Below are positions 1 through 6,128 of a stretch of 6,128 bases of DNA, piece by piece. A program made the translations under genes and the position numbers. The notes beneath the pieces were generated by a model, which was given only the letters and a program-made list of their open reading frames with translations, searched no databases and was not told the origin of the DNA. The DNA comes from Pseudomonadota bacterium. GTDB lineage: Bacteria; Desulfobacterota; DSM-4660; Desulfatiglandales; B25-G16. Location of the stretch: positions 1 to 6,128 of the forward strand of contig DAOVRY010000057.1 of NCBI GenBank assembly GCA_030633645.1, written 5' to 3'. Numbering within the stretch: the first letter of the stretch is position 1; each line of letters begins with the position of its first letter.

Positions 1-744
1 CAGGCAGGGCGCCCTTATGCTGAGAAGATAGGCCAGGTCATTGCTGATCTCGCTGCCCATCCCCAAGTTGGTGGAGAGGCTCATCCATTGCTCGAAAGGC
101 GAGAGGTAAAAAAAATCGCCATAATTCATTTTACCACTGACCGTGGGCTCTGTGGAGGTTTGAATGCGAACCTGAATCGTCTTGTGGCCGGGTTTCTTCT
201 GGAGCAAAGCGTGCCTGTCACCCTTATCACTATAGGACGCAAGGGGCGAACCTTTATGCTTCGTGCGGGGCAAAATATTCGCGCAGAGTTTACTGGAATG
301 AAGGATAGACCTACATTACAGGAAACTCTACCTATCTCTCGAGTCGTCATAGATGACTATAGCAGTGGCGAAATTGACCTGGTATACCTCGCTTATCCTC
401 GTTTTGTCACTACCATGGTCCAACGTCCTACAATGGAAGTTCTACTTCCTGTTGAACCAGTGGAATTGCCTCCGTCACAGAGAGGGGAATATATTTACGA
501 GCCCAAGCCCAGTGTAGTTTTGAATGCGCTATTGCCCAGATTCGTGGAGATGCAGGTATACCATGCTATACTGGAGCTTATTGCCAGTGAGCAATCAGCA
601 CGGATGGTGGCTATGCGTAGTGCGAGTGATAATGCTCGTGATGTCATTGAGGATCTGACCCTAACGTTAAATAAAGCCCGGCAGGAGACTATTACTAATG
701 AGATTTGTGACATTTGCGGAGGGGCTGAAGCTTTGACCAGATAA
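1..744 (+). CDS. atpG: F1 ATP synthase gamma subunit, 5'-truncated by window edge
   Basis: This is the central rotating stalk of F1, which couples proton flow through Fo to the catalytic beta subunits on the cytoplasmic side of the membrane. Reading frame 1 is open from the first base to the TAA at 742-744, giving 247 residues. The family is usually about 285-295 residues, so roughly 40 N-terminal residues lie before the window; the internal TTG at 88 is not the real start. The signature stretch TDRGLCGGLNANLNR (around residues 46-60 of the visible part) and the C-terminal block ARMVAMRSASDNARDVIEDL followed by LNKARQETITNEI are diagnostic of gamma. The C-terminal helix that sits inside the alpha3beta3 ring is complete. 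The gene lies 11 nt before atpD, and its stop codon overlaps the atpD ribosome binding site, so the two are surely in one operon. I see no frameshift. Confidence 0.97.
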   Translation, partial: QAGRPYAEKIGQVIADLAAHPQVGGEAHPLLERREVKKIAIIHFTTDRGLCGGLNANLNRLVAGFLLEQSVPVTLITIGRKGRTFMLRAGQNIRAEFTGMKDRPTLQETLPISRVVIDDYSSGEIDLVYLAYPRFVTTMVQRPTMEVLLPVEPVELPPSQRGEYIYEPKPSVVLNALLPRFVEMQVYHAILELIASEQSARMVAMRSASDNARDVIEDLTLTLNKARQETITNEICDICGGAEALTR

Positions 745-749
745 GGAGG
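743..749 (+). promoter_or_regulatory. Shine-Dalgarno site of atpD
   Basis: AAGGAGG is a perfect anti-16S match lying 6 nt before the GTG at 756. It supports this non-ATG start, and it overlaps the atpG stop codon, which suggests translational coupling. Confidence 0.85.
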
Positions 750-755
750 CAATAG

Positions 756-2149
<1,394 letters not shown>

Positions 2150-2150
<1 letters not shown>

Positions 2151-2590
2151 TGGCTACGTTTAGGCTGGAGCTGGTTACTGCAGAAAGAATGGTTTACTCC
2201 GATGATGTGGACATGGTGATCGCGTGGGGACTGGAGGGGCAGCTGGGCATTCTTCCCCATCACGCCCCTTTGATGACTATGCTTCAGCCCGGAGAGTTGA
2301 TTATCAAAAAGGATAATGAAGAGACCTATATGGCAGTGAGTGGCGGGTTTCTTGAAGTGCGCCCCGATAAGGTGATCATCTTGGCTGATGCCTGTGAACG
2401 TGCTGAGGAAATAGATCTAGCTCGCGCAGAAGAGGCAAAACGGCGGGCAGGAGAAATCATGGAAGCCCCGTCACCGGAGACTGACAGCGCTGCAGCTGAG
2501 GCTGCACTTCGTCGGTCATTGGTCAGGTTAAAGGTGGCTGAAAAAATACGCCGCAAACGAGGGCAGAGGCAGAGAAGCCTGCGGGAGTAA
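2150..2590 (+). CDS. atpC: F1 ATP synthase epsilon subunit
   Basis: This is the small F1 stalk subunit that joins gamma to the c-ring and can inhibit ATP hydrolysis. The 146 residues comprise an N-terminal beta sandwich (about 1-84; hallmarks GILPHHAP at 33-40 and [11 protein letters not shown] at 63-73) and a C-terminal two-helix domain (about 86-135). The start ATG overlaps the atpD stop as TAATG; a GAGGT at 2142-2146 is the likely ribosome site. The second domain carries IDLARA at 88-93, matching the I/L-D-x-x-R-A ATP-binding motif known from Bacillus PS3 epsilon, and E83, R99, R122 and R126 also fall at the PS3 contact positions when aligned without gaps. The protein is about 13 residues longer than PS3 epsilon, ending in a strongly basic tail (130-146, rich in K and R). 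The subunit identity is certain; ATP binding is inferred. Confidence 0.96.
2583..2587 (+). promoter_or_regulatory. Probable ribosome binding site of the sensor-domain gene
   Basis: GGGAG lies inside the last codons of atpC, 7 nt before the ATG at 2595. It supports that start and suggests translation from the atp transcript. Confidence 0.55.
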
Positions 2591-2594
2591 TATT

Positions 2595-3053
2595 ATGAAA
2601 GTATTTGCAGACAAGTTGATTGAAATCACCGAAACCCATGCACAAGAAATTTCCGAACAGTGGTGCAAAGACATAAGGACAAATAGCAGAACACCATCAT
2701 ACCATATAATACCACAGGAAGAGTGTGTCCTCCAGGCTGTGAACTTCTATGAGAATTTGAGCCGGGTGTATTTTAGCAAAACACCAAGCAGAGATTTATA
2801 TGAGTATTTTGCGCAATATGCTGAAGACAGATATAATGAAGGCATTCCCTGCCCTGAGGCTATATATGCCGTCTTTATGATGAGAAAGCACATGTGGCTT
2901 TACGCTGATTCCCAGGCACTCTTTCTCACACCTATGGATCATCTGCAGGCAATAGAGGCTCTTAATAAAACAATACATATCTTTGACCTCGGCACCTTAT
3001 TTGTTGCTCAAAAATATGATGCACTGAAAAAACGGGACGGATTTGTCTATTGA
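2595..3053 (+). CDS. Stand-alone RsbRD N-terminal-like (globin-fold) sensor domain protein
   Basis: This 152-residue soluble protein appears to be entirely alpha-helical, with no signal peptide or membrane segment. Its pattern resembles the RsbRD_N family (N-terminal domain of RsbT co-antagonists, also found ahead of histidine kinases). It has an N-terminal helix with the family-like I-x-x-x-W spacing (THAQEISEQWCKDIR, 14-28), a middle helix pair, then a conserved-looking stretch EGIPCPEAIYAVFMMRKHMW (82-101), followed by a long helix ending in FDLGTLFVAQKYDALKK (130-146). In that family this last part reads like G-I-P-x-x-E-x-x-Y-A-x-x-x-x-K/R-x-x-x-W. No kinase, STAS or receiver output domain is attached, so any signal must pass by protein contact. 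The ATG is preceded by GGGAG and lies only 4 nt after the atpC stop. The assignment rests on pattern memory; the ligand and partner are unknown. It could act with the receivers or kinase downstream. Confidence 0.72.
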   Translation: MKVFADKLIEITETHAQEISEQWCKDIRTNSRTPSYHIIPQEECVLQAVNFYENLSRVYFSKTPSRDLYEYFAQYAEDRYNEGIPCPEAIYAVFMMRKHMWLYADSQALFLTPMDHLQAIEALNKTIHIFDLGTLFVAQKYDALKKRDGFVY

Positions 3054-3215
3054 CGAGGGTGGCAAATAAAGTATTATGGTTTCATGCCCGGGGTGCGTGT
3101 ATGGACCCCAATGGAATAAAGATTTGGTAATATGCAAAAGATATGGCAAGACTCGATAGAAAAAACCATCTTATTGAGTTTGATCACCTTTCTGAAACCT
3201 GCTGATGGGTAATAT
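3054..3215 (+). other. Intergenic stretch without a convincing gene
   Basis: I see no credible full-length gene between the sensor-domain gene and the small frame at 3216. Frame 3 is interrupted by TAA at 3117 and TAA at 3210; the ATG at 3132 could encode only 26 residues, and another ATG at 3143 only 20, neither with a good ribosome site. A 5-bp hairpin (GGGGT 3090-3094 with ACCCC 3105-3109) has no following T-run, so I do not call a terminator. TTGATC (3179-3184) and TAATAT (3210-3215) resemble promoter boxes but are 25 nt apart, too far for a sigma-70 promoter. The stretch could be a decayed gene or an untranslated leader. Confidence 0.5.
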
Positions 3216-3305
3216 ATGGCCGTTCTACGAGTCCAGAGCGAAGATGCTGAACCAATAGCCGAAGAGCTCAAGTCCTCGGGTTTCAATGTTGCATATGTGG
3301 ATTAG
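3216..3305 (+). CDS. Small 29-codon reading frame, possible ACT-domain remnant
   Basis: ATG at 3216 to TAG at 3303-3305 gives 29 residues, beginning MAVLRVQSEDAEPIAEEL and ending in SSGFNVAYVD. The composition looks like genuine protein: a beta strand, an acidic turn, an amphipathic helix and a second strand. The order strand, S/D-D-x-E, helix, K-x-x-G-F-x-V resembles the second half of an ACT domain in the small tandem-ACT proteins of anaerobes. The first half of such a domain is not seen upstream in any frame. The only possible ribosome site is a poor GATGGG at 3205-3210. It lies in the same frame as the sensor-domain gene before it and the receiver after it, separated from both by stops. 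It is either a short peptide gene or a fragment of a broken gene; I slightly favour a fragment. Function is not claimed. Confidence 0.3.
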   Translation: MAVLRVQSEDAEPIAEELKSSGFNVAYVD

Positions 3306-3329
3306 GATTTGTCTCAAGAGTGAATGTGT

Positions 3330-3722
3330 ATGAAAATACTGGTTGTAGATGACGAAGATATAGTCCTTGAGAGCTGCCAGGCGGTATTTGAGCTCGAGGG
3401 CTATGAGGCCGTACTTGTCCCCAGTGCGGATAAGGCTCTGGAAGCTATGAAAAGGGATGATTTTGTCCTTTTGCTCATAGATGTAAAGATGCCGAAGAAA
3501 GATGGGATGTACCTTATGCGAAAGATTAAGGAAAAATGGCCAGATATACCTATCATAGTAATGAGCGGTTATTACACAACAGAGACCATTCAAGAATCTA
3601 TTAAGATGGGAGCCGCAACCTTTATTGCCAAACCATTTGAACCTGACGAACTCGTCAAAATAGTCCGCCAGGTCATTGAAAAGGAGGAACGCCATGGAAA
3701 AAAAGAAAGCCCTCGTAATTGA
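3330..3722 (+). CDS. Stand-alone CheY-like response regulator receiver (receiver 1)
   Basis: This is a single receiver domain of 130 residues that would accept a phosphoryl group from a histidine kinase. Visible key residues are the acidic pair D7 and D8 (KILVVDDED), phospho-acceptor D51 (LLIDVKMP), switch serine S79 (IVMSGYY) and lysine K101 (FIAKPFEPDEL). No output domain follows; the last 13 or so residues are charged linker. I chose the ATG at 3330 rather than the one at 3324, because MKILVVDDE is the usual beginning of the fold and an AAGAG at 3316-3320 is 9 nt from it but only 3 nt from the other. Its 3' end overlaps receiver 2 by 29 nt in another frame and contains that gene's ribosome site, so the two must be cotranslated. 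It probably works with the downstream kinase or as a phosphate sink or shuttle. The family is certain; the partner is inferred. Confidence 0.93.
   Translation: MKILVVDDEDIVLESCQAVFELEGYEAVLVPSADKALEAMKRDDFVLLLIDVKMPKKDGMYLMRKIKEKWPDIPIIVMSGYYTTETIQESIKMGAATFIAKPFEPDELVKIVRQVIEKEERHGKKESPRN
3681..3687 (+). promoter_or_regulatory. Shine-Dalgarno site of receiver 2
   Basis: AAGGAGG lies inside the end of the receiver 1 gene, 6 nt before the ATG at 3694. It fixes that ATG as the start over the in-frame TTG at 3676 and indicates translational coupling. Confidence 0.85.
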
Positions 3723-4314
3723 TGACGAACAGATCGTGTTAGATAGTGTTAGCCAGATACTGATCGATGAGAACTACGAGGTAGATGTCTCGCTGAGTGG
3801 CCGGGAGGGACTTGACTGGGCCATCGAGAGACCCTACGACATTGTCCTGACCGACATCCGTATGCCAGACATAGGGGGTATGCGGGTTCTGAGGGACATT
3901 AAGAGGATAAAACCATCCCTTCCGATGATCATCATCACCGGTTATGCGTCAGTCCAGTCAGCGATACAGGCCATGAAACTTGGGGCAGCAGAGTATATAG
4001 AAAAACCATTTGAGCCCGAAGAACTTCTCGAGGCAGTGGCCCGAGCACTTGGTGCGACCCCAGAGGCTGAGGAACAGACATTGATTCACAAAGAGGAGAT
4101 GGCCAAGGTTCTGGAGCGAGCCGAATCCGATGATGAATTCTTCACGAACCTTCTCGAAAATGGAGCAGATGCTCTGGATGAATATGATCTGACGAGACCT
4201 GAGAAACTTGCCATCGTGACCGGTGACATTCGCTGGATAGAGGATCAGATCGGGCGCCTCACACGGCCTCAAAGACGGATGCTTATTTTTCTGAAAGTCC
4301 AGAGTAAGTCCTAG
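3694..4314 (+). CDS. Response regulator: receiver domain plus short helical C-terminal tail (receiver 2)
   Basis: The protein has 206 residues. The receiver spans about 5-120, with acidic pair D10 and D11 (ALVIDDEQ), phospho-acceptor D54 (VLTDIRMPD), switch threonine T82 (IIITGYAS) and K104 (YIEKPFEPEEL). A linker (121-133) leads to a tail of about 70 residues with no resemblance to a DNA-binding, GGDEF, HD or AAA+ output domain. The tail reads MAKVLERAESDDEF (136-149), then ALDEYDLTRPEKLAIVTGDI (160-179), then WIEDQIGRLTRPQRRML (181-197). From memory, this A-L-x-x-Y-x-L-T-x-x-x-K-x-A-x-x-x-G-D-I pattern recurs as a small helical module in regulators of anaerobic bacteria and recalls the leader part of Nif11/Franean1_4349-type peptides. 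Both receivers share the GAA-x-x-I-x-KPFEP-D/E-EL ending, suggesting an old duplication. The start is set by a perfect Shine-Dalgarno. The receiver is certain; the tail function is unknown. Confidence 0.93.
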   Translation: MEKKKALVIDDEQIVLDSVSQILIDENYEVDVSLSGREGLDWAIERPYDIVLTDIRMPDIGGMRVLRDIKRIKPSLPMIIITGYASVQSAIQAMKLGAAEYIEKPFEPEELLEAVARALGATPEAEEQTLIHKEEMAKVLERAESDDEFFTNLLENGADALDEYDLTRPEKLAIVTGDIRWIEDQIGRLTRPQRRMLIFLKVQSKS

Positions 4315-4323
4315 ATGAGACAT

Positions 4324-4347
4324 TGAGGAATTAAGGAATTGAGGAAT
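4324..4347 (+). repeat. Three tandem 8-bp units, TGAGGAAT type
   Basis: TGAGGAAT (4324-4331), TAAGGAAT (4332-4339) and TGAGGAAT (4340-4347) follow each other without gaps; the middle copy differs by one base. The array starts 9 bp after the receiver 2 stop codon. Confidence 0.9.
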
Positions 4348-4354
4348 CATAAAT

Positions 4355-4386
4355 TGGTTGAGTAGTTGAGTGGTCGAATGGTTACA
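4355..4386 (+). repeat. Four degenerate 8-bp units, TGGTTGAG type
   Basis: TGGTTGAG (4355-4362), TAGTTGAG (4363-4370), TGGTCGAA (4371-4378) and TGGTTACA (4379-4386) keep the same 8-bp period as the array just upstream, but with a different core and one base out of phase. The copies decay towards the right. Confidence 0.75.
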
Positions 4387-4418
4387 TGCTTACCACTTAA
4401 ACAGATTAACCGCTCAAC
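4365..4418 (+). repeat. Inverted repeat, 10-bp stem with 34-nt loop
   Basis: GTTGAGTGGT (4365-4374) pairs with ACCGCTCAAC (4409-4418), nine Watson-Crick pairs and one G-U pair. A smaller TGGT/ACCA pairing (4379-4382 with 4392-4395) is nested inside the loop. The left arm belongs to the 8-bp unit array. Confidence 0.7.
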
Positions 4419-4451
4419 GAGTGAGCTAATTTAAGTTCTTGTGGCTCACTT
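4419..4451 (+). repeat. Inverted repeat, 7-8 bp stem with 17-nt loop
   Basis: AGTGAGC (4420-4426) pairs perfectly with GCTCACT (4444-4450), and a flanking G-U pair (4419 with 4451) extends it. It directly follows the larger stem and ends 29 bp before the kinase start, so it could fold in the leader RNA. No T-run follows it. Confidence 0.65.
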
Positions 4452-4480
4452 CAACCTTTAAGTAATCTAGGCACTTGAAT

Positions 4481-6128
4481 ATGTTTTATTCAACAAGGTC
4501 CAAACTCATTGCAAGTTTTTTGGGGGTTTCCCTTCTGGTTGGTGGTGTTTCTCTGTTTATTGGTGGACAACTCCTTTACAAGGCTGTGCTCAGCGAGGCA
4601 ACAAACCGCGTCAGATTAGACCTTAATGCCGCTCGTGAGATCTATCTCACGCGCCTGAAAACGATTCGATGCCCTCTCTCCGTTGTCTCCCTAGAGCCCG
4701 CATTCCGTACTGCCCTGAGAGAGAGGGAGACCGAAGAACTGATTTCTAGGTTGGAGACTGTAGCACGAATTGCTGAGTTAGACTTTGTAGGTATAGTGAG
4801 AAAAGATGGTGACACTCTGTGTGGCGTTGGAAAAAATTCGCTACGATGTAAAACCGTGGAAGTTGCTAATCCTATCGCAGAATTAGTATTTGATCGTATG
4901 GTTCCTCTATCAGGTACGGTTGTTCTGAGCAAAGAGTTCCTCTCTGCTGAGAGCCTTGAACTTGCCGATCGGGCACGAATCCGACTTCTCCCCACACCGA
5001 GGGCAGCTCCGAGAGACGAGAAGGAAGAAACCTCGGGAATGGCCCTTGCTTGTGCCGTGCCAGTATTTGAAGAAGACGAGTTATTGGGAGTTCTCTATGG
5101 GGGCGTTCTTCTGAACCGAAGTACACATATCGTTGACACGGTGCGGGACACCGTATTTCGGCAGGAGATATACAAAGGCCGCGGTATCGGGACAGCAACT
5201 ATCTTCCAAAATGACCTCCGCATATCAACAAACGTTATGACACTGGACGGAAAGCGAGCCATTGGAACACGGGTTTCAAAAGAGGTTAAAGAGCGCGTCC
5301 TCGACAAGGGTGAACGGTGGACAGACCGCGCATTTGTGGTCAGTGACTGGTACATCACCGCCTATGAACCCATCGAGGACATCTTTGGTGAACGCGTGGG
5401 AATGCTCTATGTCGGGGTGCTAGAGGCCAAGTATGCTGACATGCGAAGGGAGGCCCTTACTGTGTTGGTACTCATCACGCTTGCTGGTATGGCATTGGCT
5501 ATAGGATTGGGATATGTTCTGGCACACAAGGTCATGGGGCCAGTGCACCGGTTGATAAAGGCCAGTAAACAGGTATCCGAAGGCAATCTATCGCCGGAGA
5601 TTGGACCGCAATCAAAGGATGAAATAGGTGTGTTACAAAATACCTTTAAGAATATGCTTGTATCCCTCGAGCAACGTGATAGACACAGGAGGGCAGAGGC
5701 AGAAAATCGGCTCCTTCAGTCTGAAAAACAGGCCAGCATTGGAAGGCTTGCAGCGGGTGTTGCTCACGAGATAAATAACCCTCTCACCGGTGTATTAACA
5801 TTTACCCGCATCCTGCTCCGGAGTAAAGATATAGGAGATAAAAATCTATCTCATCTTCAAAAAATAGCTGAGTCCACCGTGCGGGTTAAAAAGATTGTTA
5901 AGGGTCTGCTCGATTTCTCCAGACAAACCGACCTTGATCGAGAGCCAACAGAGATAAACCGGCTTATCCGCGCCGTAATTTCAGCAATGGACAACCAAGC
6001 ACTTATAAAGGTCGTGAGCATACAATTCAATTCAGGCGAAGATTTACCCATGCTTACCCTGGACCGGAACCAGTTCCAAAGTGTATTAGTAAATCTAATA
6101 ATAAATGCCCTTGATGCTATGGAACAGG
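4481..6128 (+). CDS. Membrane sensor histidine kinase, Cache-HAMP-HisKA-HATPase, 3'-truncated by window edge
   Basis: The frame is open from ATG 4481 to the last base, giving 549 residues. In order: a transmembrane helix (about 9-30), a large extracytoplasmic region (about 31-325), a second transmembrane helix (about 326-348), a HAMP linker (about 349-402, with the DEIG motif at 380-383), a HisKA dimerisation helix with the H-box GVAHEINNPLTG (426-437, phospho-acceptor H429), and the start of the HATPase domain with the N-box VNLIINALDAME (537-548). The G-boxes lie outside the window. The outer region ends in GKRAIGTRVS (257-266) and WYITAYEPIEDIFGERVGMLYVG (290-312, with its usual Y/W pattern), typical of a double Cache ligand-binding fold. 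C114 and C123 could form a disulphide. The kinase would sense a small extracellular molecule and phosphorylate receiver 1 or 2. No good ribosome site is visible before the ATG; an in-frame TTG at 4475 is the only close alternative. Confidence 0.93.
   Translation, partial: MFYSTRSKLIASFLGVSLLVGGVSLFIGGQLLYKAVLSEATNRVRLDLNAAREIYLTRLKTIRCPLSVVSLEPAFRTALRERETEELISRLETVARIAELDFVGIVRKDGDTLCGVGKNSLRCKTVEVANPIAELVFDRMVPLSGTVVLSKEFLSAESLELADRARIRLLPTPRAAPRDEKEETSGMALACAVPVFEEDELLGVLYGGVLLNRSTHIVDTVRDTVFRQEIYKGRGIGTATIFQNDLRISTNVMTLDGKRAIGTRVSKEVKERVLDKGERWTDRAFVVSDWYITAYEPIEDIFGERVGMLYVGVLEAKYADMRREALTVLVLITLAGMALAIGLGYVLAHKVMGPVHRLIKASKQVSEGNLSPEIGPQSKDEIGVLQNTFKNMLVSLEQRDRHRRAEAENRLLQSEKQASIGRLAAGVAHEINNPLTGVLTFTRILLRSKDIGDKNLSHLQKIAESTVRVKKIVKGLLDFSRQTDLDREPTEINRLIRAVISAMDNQALIKVVSIQFNSGEDLPMLTLDRNQFQSVLVNLIINALDAMEQ

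Larger units (their letters stand above)
4315..4480. repeat. Repeat-rich intergenic element before the kinase gene
   Basis: This 166-bp gap holds no gene. Its left half carries degenerate 8-bp units in direct orientation and its right half carries similar units in reverse complement (for example ACCACTTAA at 4392-4400 and ACCGCTCAAC at 4409-4418), so the whole resembles a large imperfect palindrome. The layout suggests a small non-coding interspersed element or a structured RNA leader for the kinase gene. No T-run follows any of the stems, so an intrinsic terminator is not supported. A weak promoter-like pair, TTGTGG (4439-4444) and TAATCT (4463-4468) with an 18-nt spacer, matches consensus poorly and is not called. 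Confidence 0.6.

Noticed and set aside
88..744. TTG at 88 as the start of the first gene
   Set aside because: The frame is open upstream to base 1 and encodes expected gamma-subunit sequence (RPYAEKIGQVIADLAAH), so the gene begins before the window.
3090..3109. Short GC-rich hairpin as a terminator of the atp operon
   Set aside because: The stem is only 5 bp with a 10-nt loop, and no T-run follows it.
3051..3330. Stop-codon readthrough or recoding joining the sensor gene to receiver 1 in one frame
   Set aside because: Five stops of all three types interrupt the frame and the intervening residues do not form a recognisable domain; shared frame has a one-in-three chance.
3225..3695. 156-codon open frame on the minus strand opposite receiver 1
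   Set aside because: It lies wholly antisense to a clear receiver gene, matches no family I recognise, and has no supporting ribosome site or operon context.
4439..4468. Sigma-70 promoter for the kinase
   Set aside because: The TTGTGG and TAATCT boxes have acceptable spacing, but each matches only about half of the consensus.
4315..4480. CRISPR array
   Set aside because: The units are only 8 bp, contiguous without spacers and degenerate; no cas genes are present.
4642..5358. Overlapping minus-strand frames opposite the kinase sensor domain
   Set aside because: The plus-strand kinase frame is continuous from 4481 to the window end with recognisable domains, so these are shadows.

Overview
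The window is a bacterial chromosome segment with every convincing gene on the + strand. It has two parts. Positions 1-2590 are the 3' end of an F-type ATP synthase operon: atpG (its 5' end lies before the window), atpD and atpC. These genes are packed tightly, with an 11-nt gap between atpG and atpD and a TAATG overlap between atpD and atpC. Positions 2595-6128 are a signal-transduction block: a stand-alone sensor domain resembling the RsbRD N-terminal family, two stand-alone CheY-like receivers that overlap by 29 nt, and a membrane histidine kinase (Cache-HAMP-HisKA-HATPase) that runs off the right edge.

The organism cannot be named with certainty. The gamma-beta-epsilon order is the usual bacterial F1 arrangement. 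The wording of the AtpG and AtpD sequences, together with an RsbRD_N-like protein, tandem output-less receivers and a Cache kinase, suggests an anaerobic, environmental bacterium. I lean weakly to Chloroflexota of the Dehalococcoidia type, with Desulfobacterota (former deltaproteobacteria) as the alternative. This is judged from memory of the families, not from a search.

Layout: 1-744 atpG (partial); 756-2150 atpD; 2150-2590 atpC; 2595-3053 sensor-domain protein, only 4 nt after atpC and so probably on the atp transcript; 3054-3329 a mostly non-coding stretch with a 29-codon reading frame at 3216-3305 that may be a fragment of an ACT-like domain; 3330-3722 receiver 1; 3694-4314 receiver 2, with a short helical C-terminal tail; 4315-4480 a repeat-rich intergenic region made of degenerate 8-bp units and inverted repeats; 4481-6128 histidine kinase (3' end missing).

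The ATP synthase part would make the gamma stalk, catalytic beta and epsilon subunits of F1. The epsilon subunit keeps the residues that bind regulatory ATP in the thermophilic Bacillus PS3 protein. The second part looks like one phosphorelay cassette: the kinase would sense an extracytoplasmic ligand and phosphorylate one or both receivers, which have no DNA-binding domain and must act through protein contacts. The two blocks may share a transcript or only be neighbours. No terminator or strong promoter was recognised between them. Nothing here is clearly a new defence or mobile system. The items most worth a second look are the sensor gene inside the atp operon, the receiver tail, the possible ACT remnant and the repeat element before the kinase.
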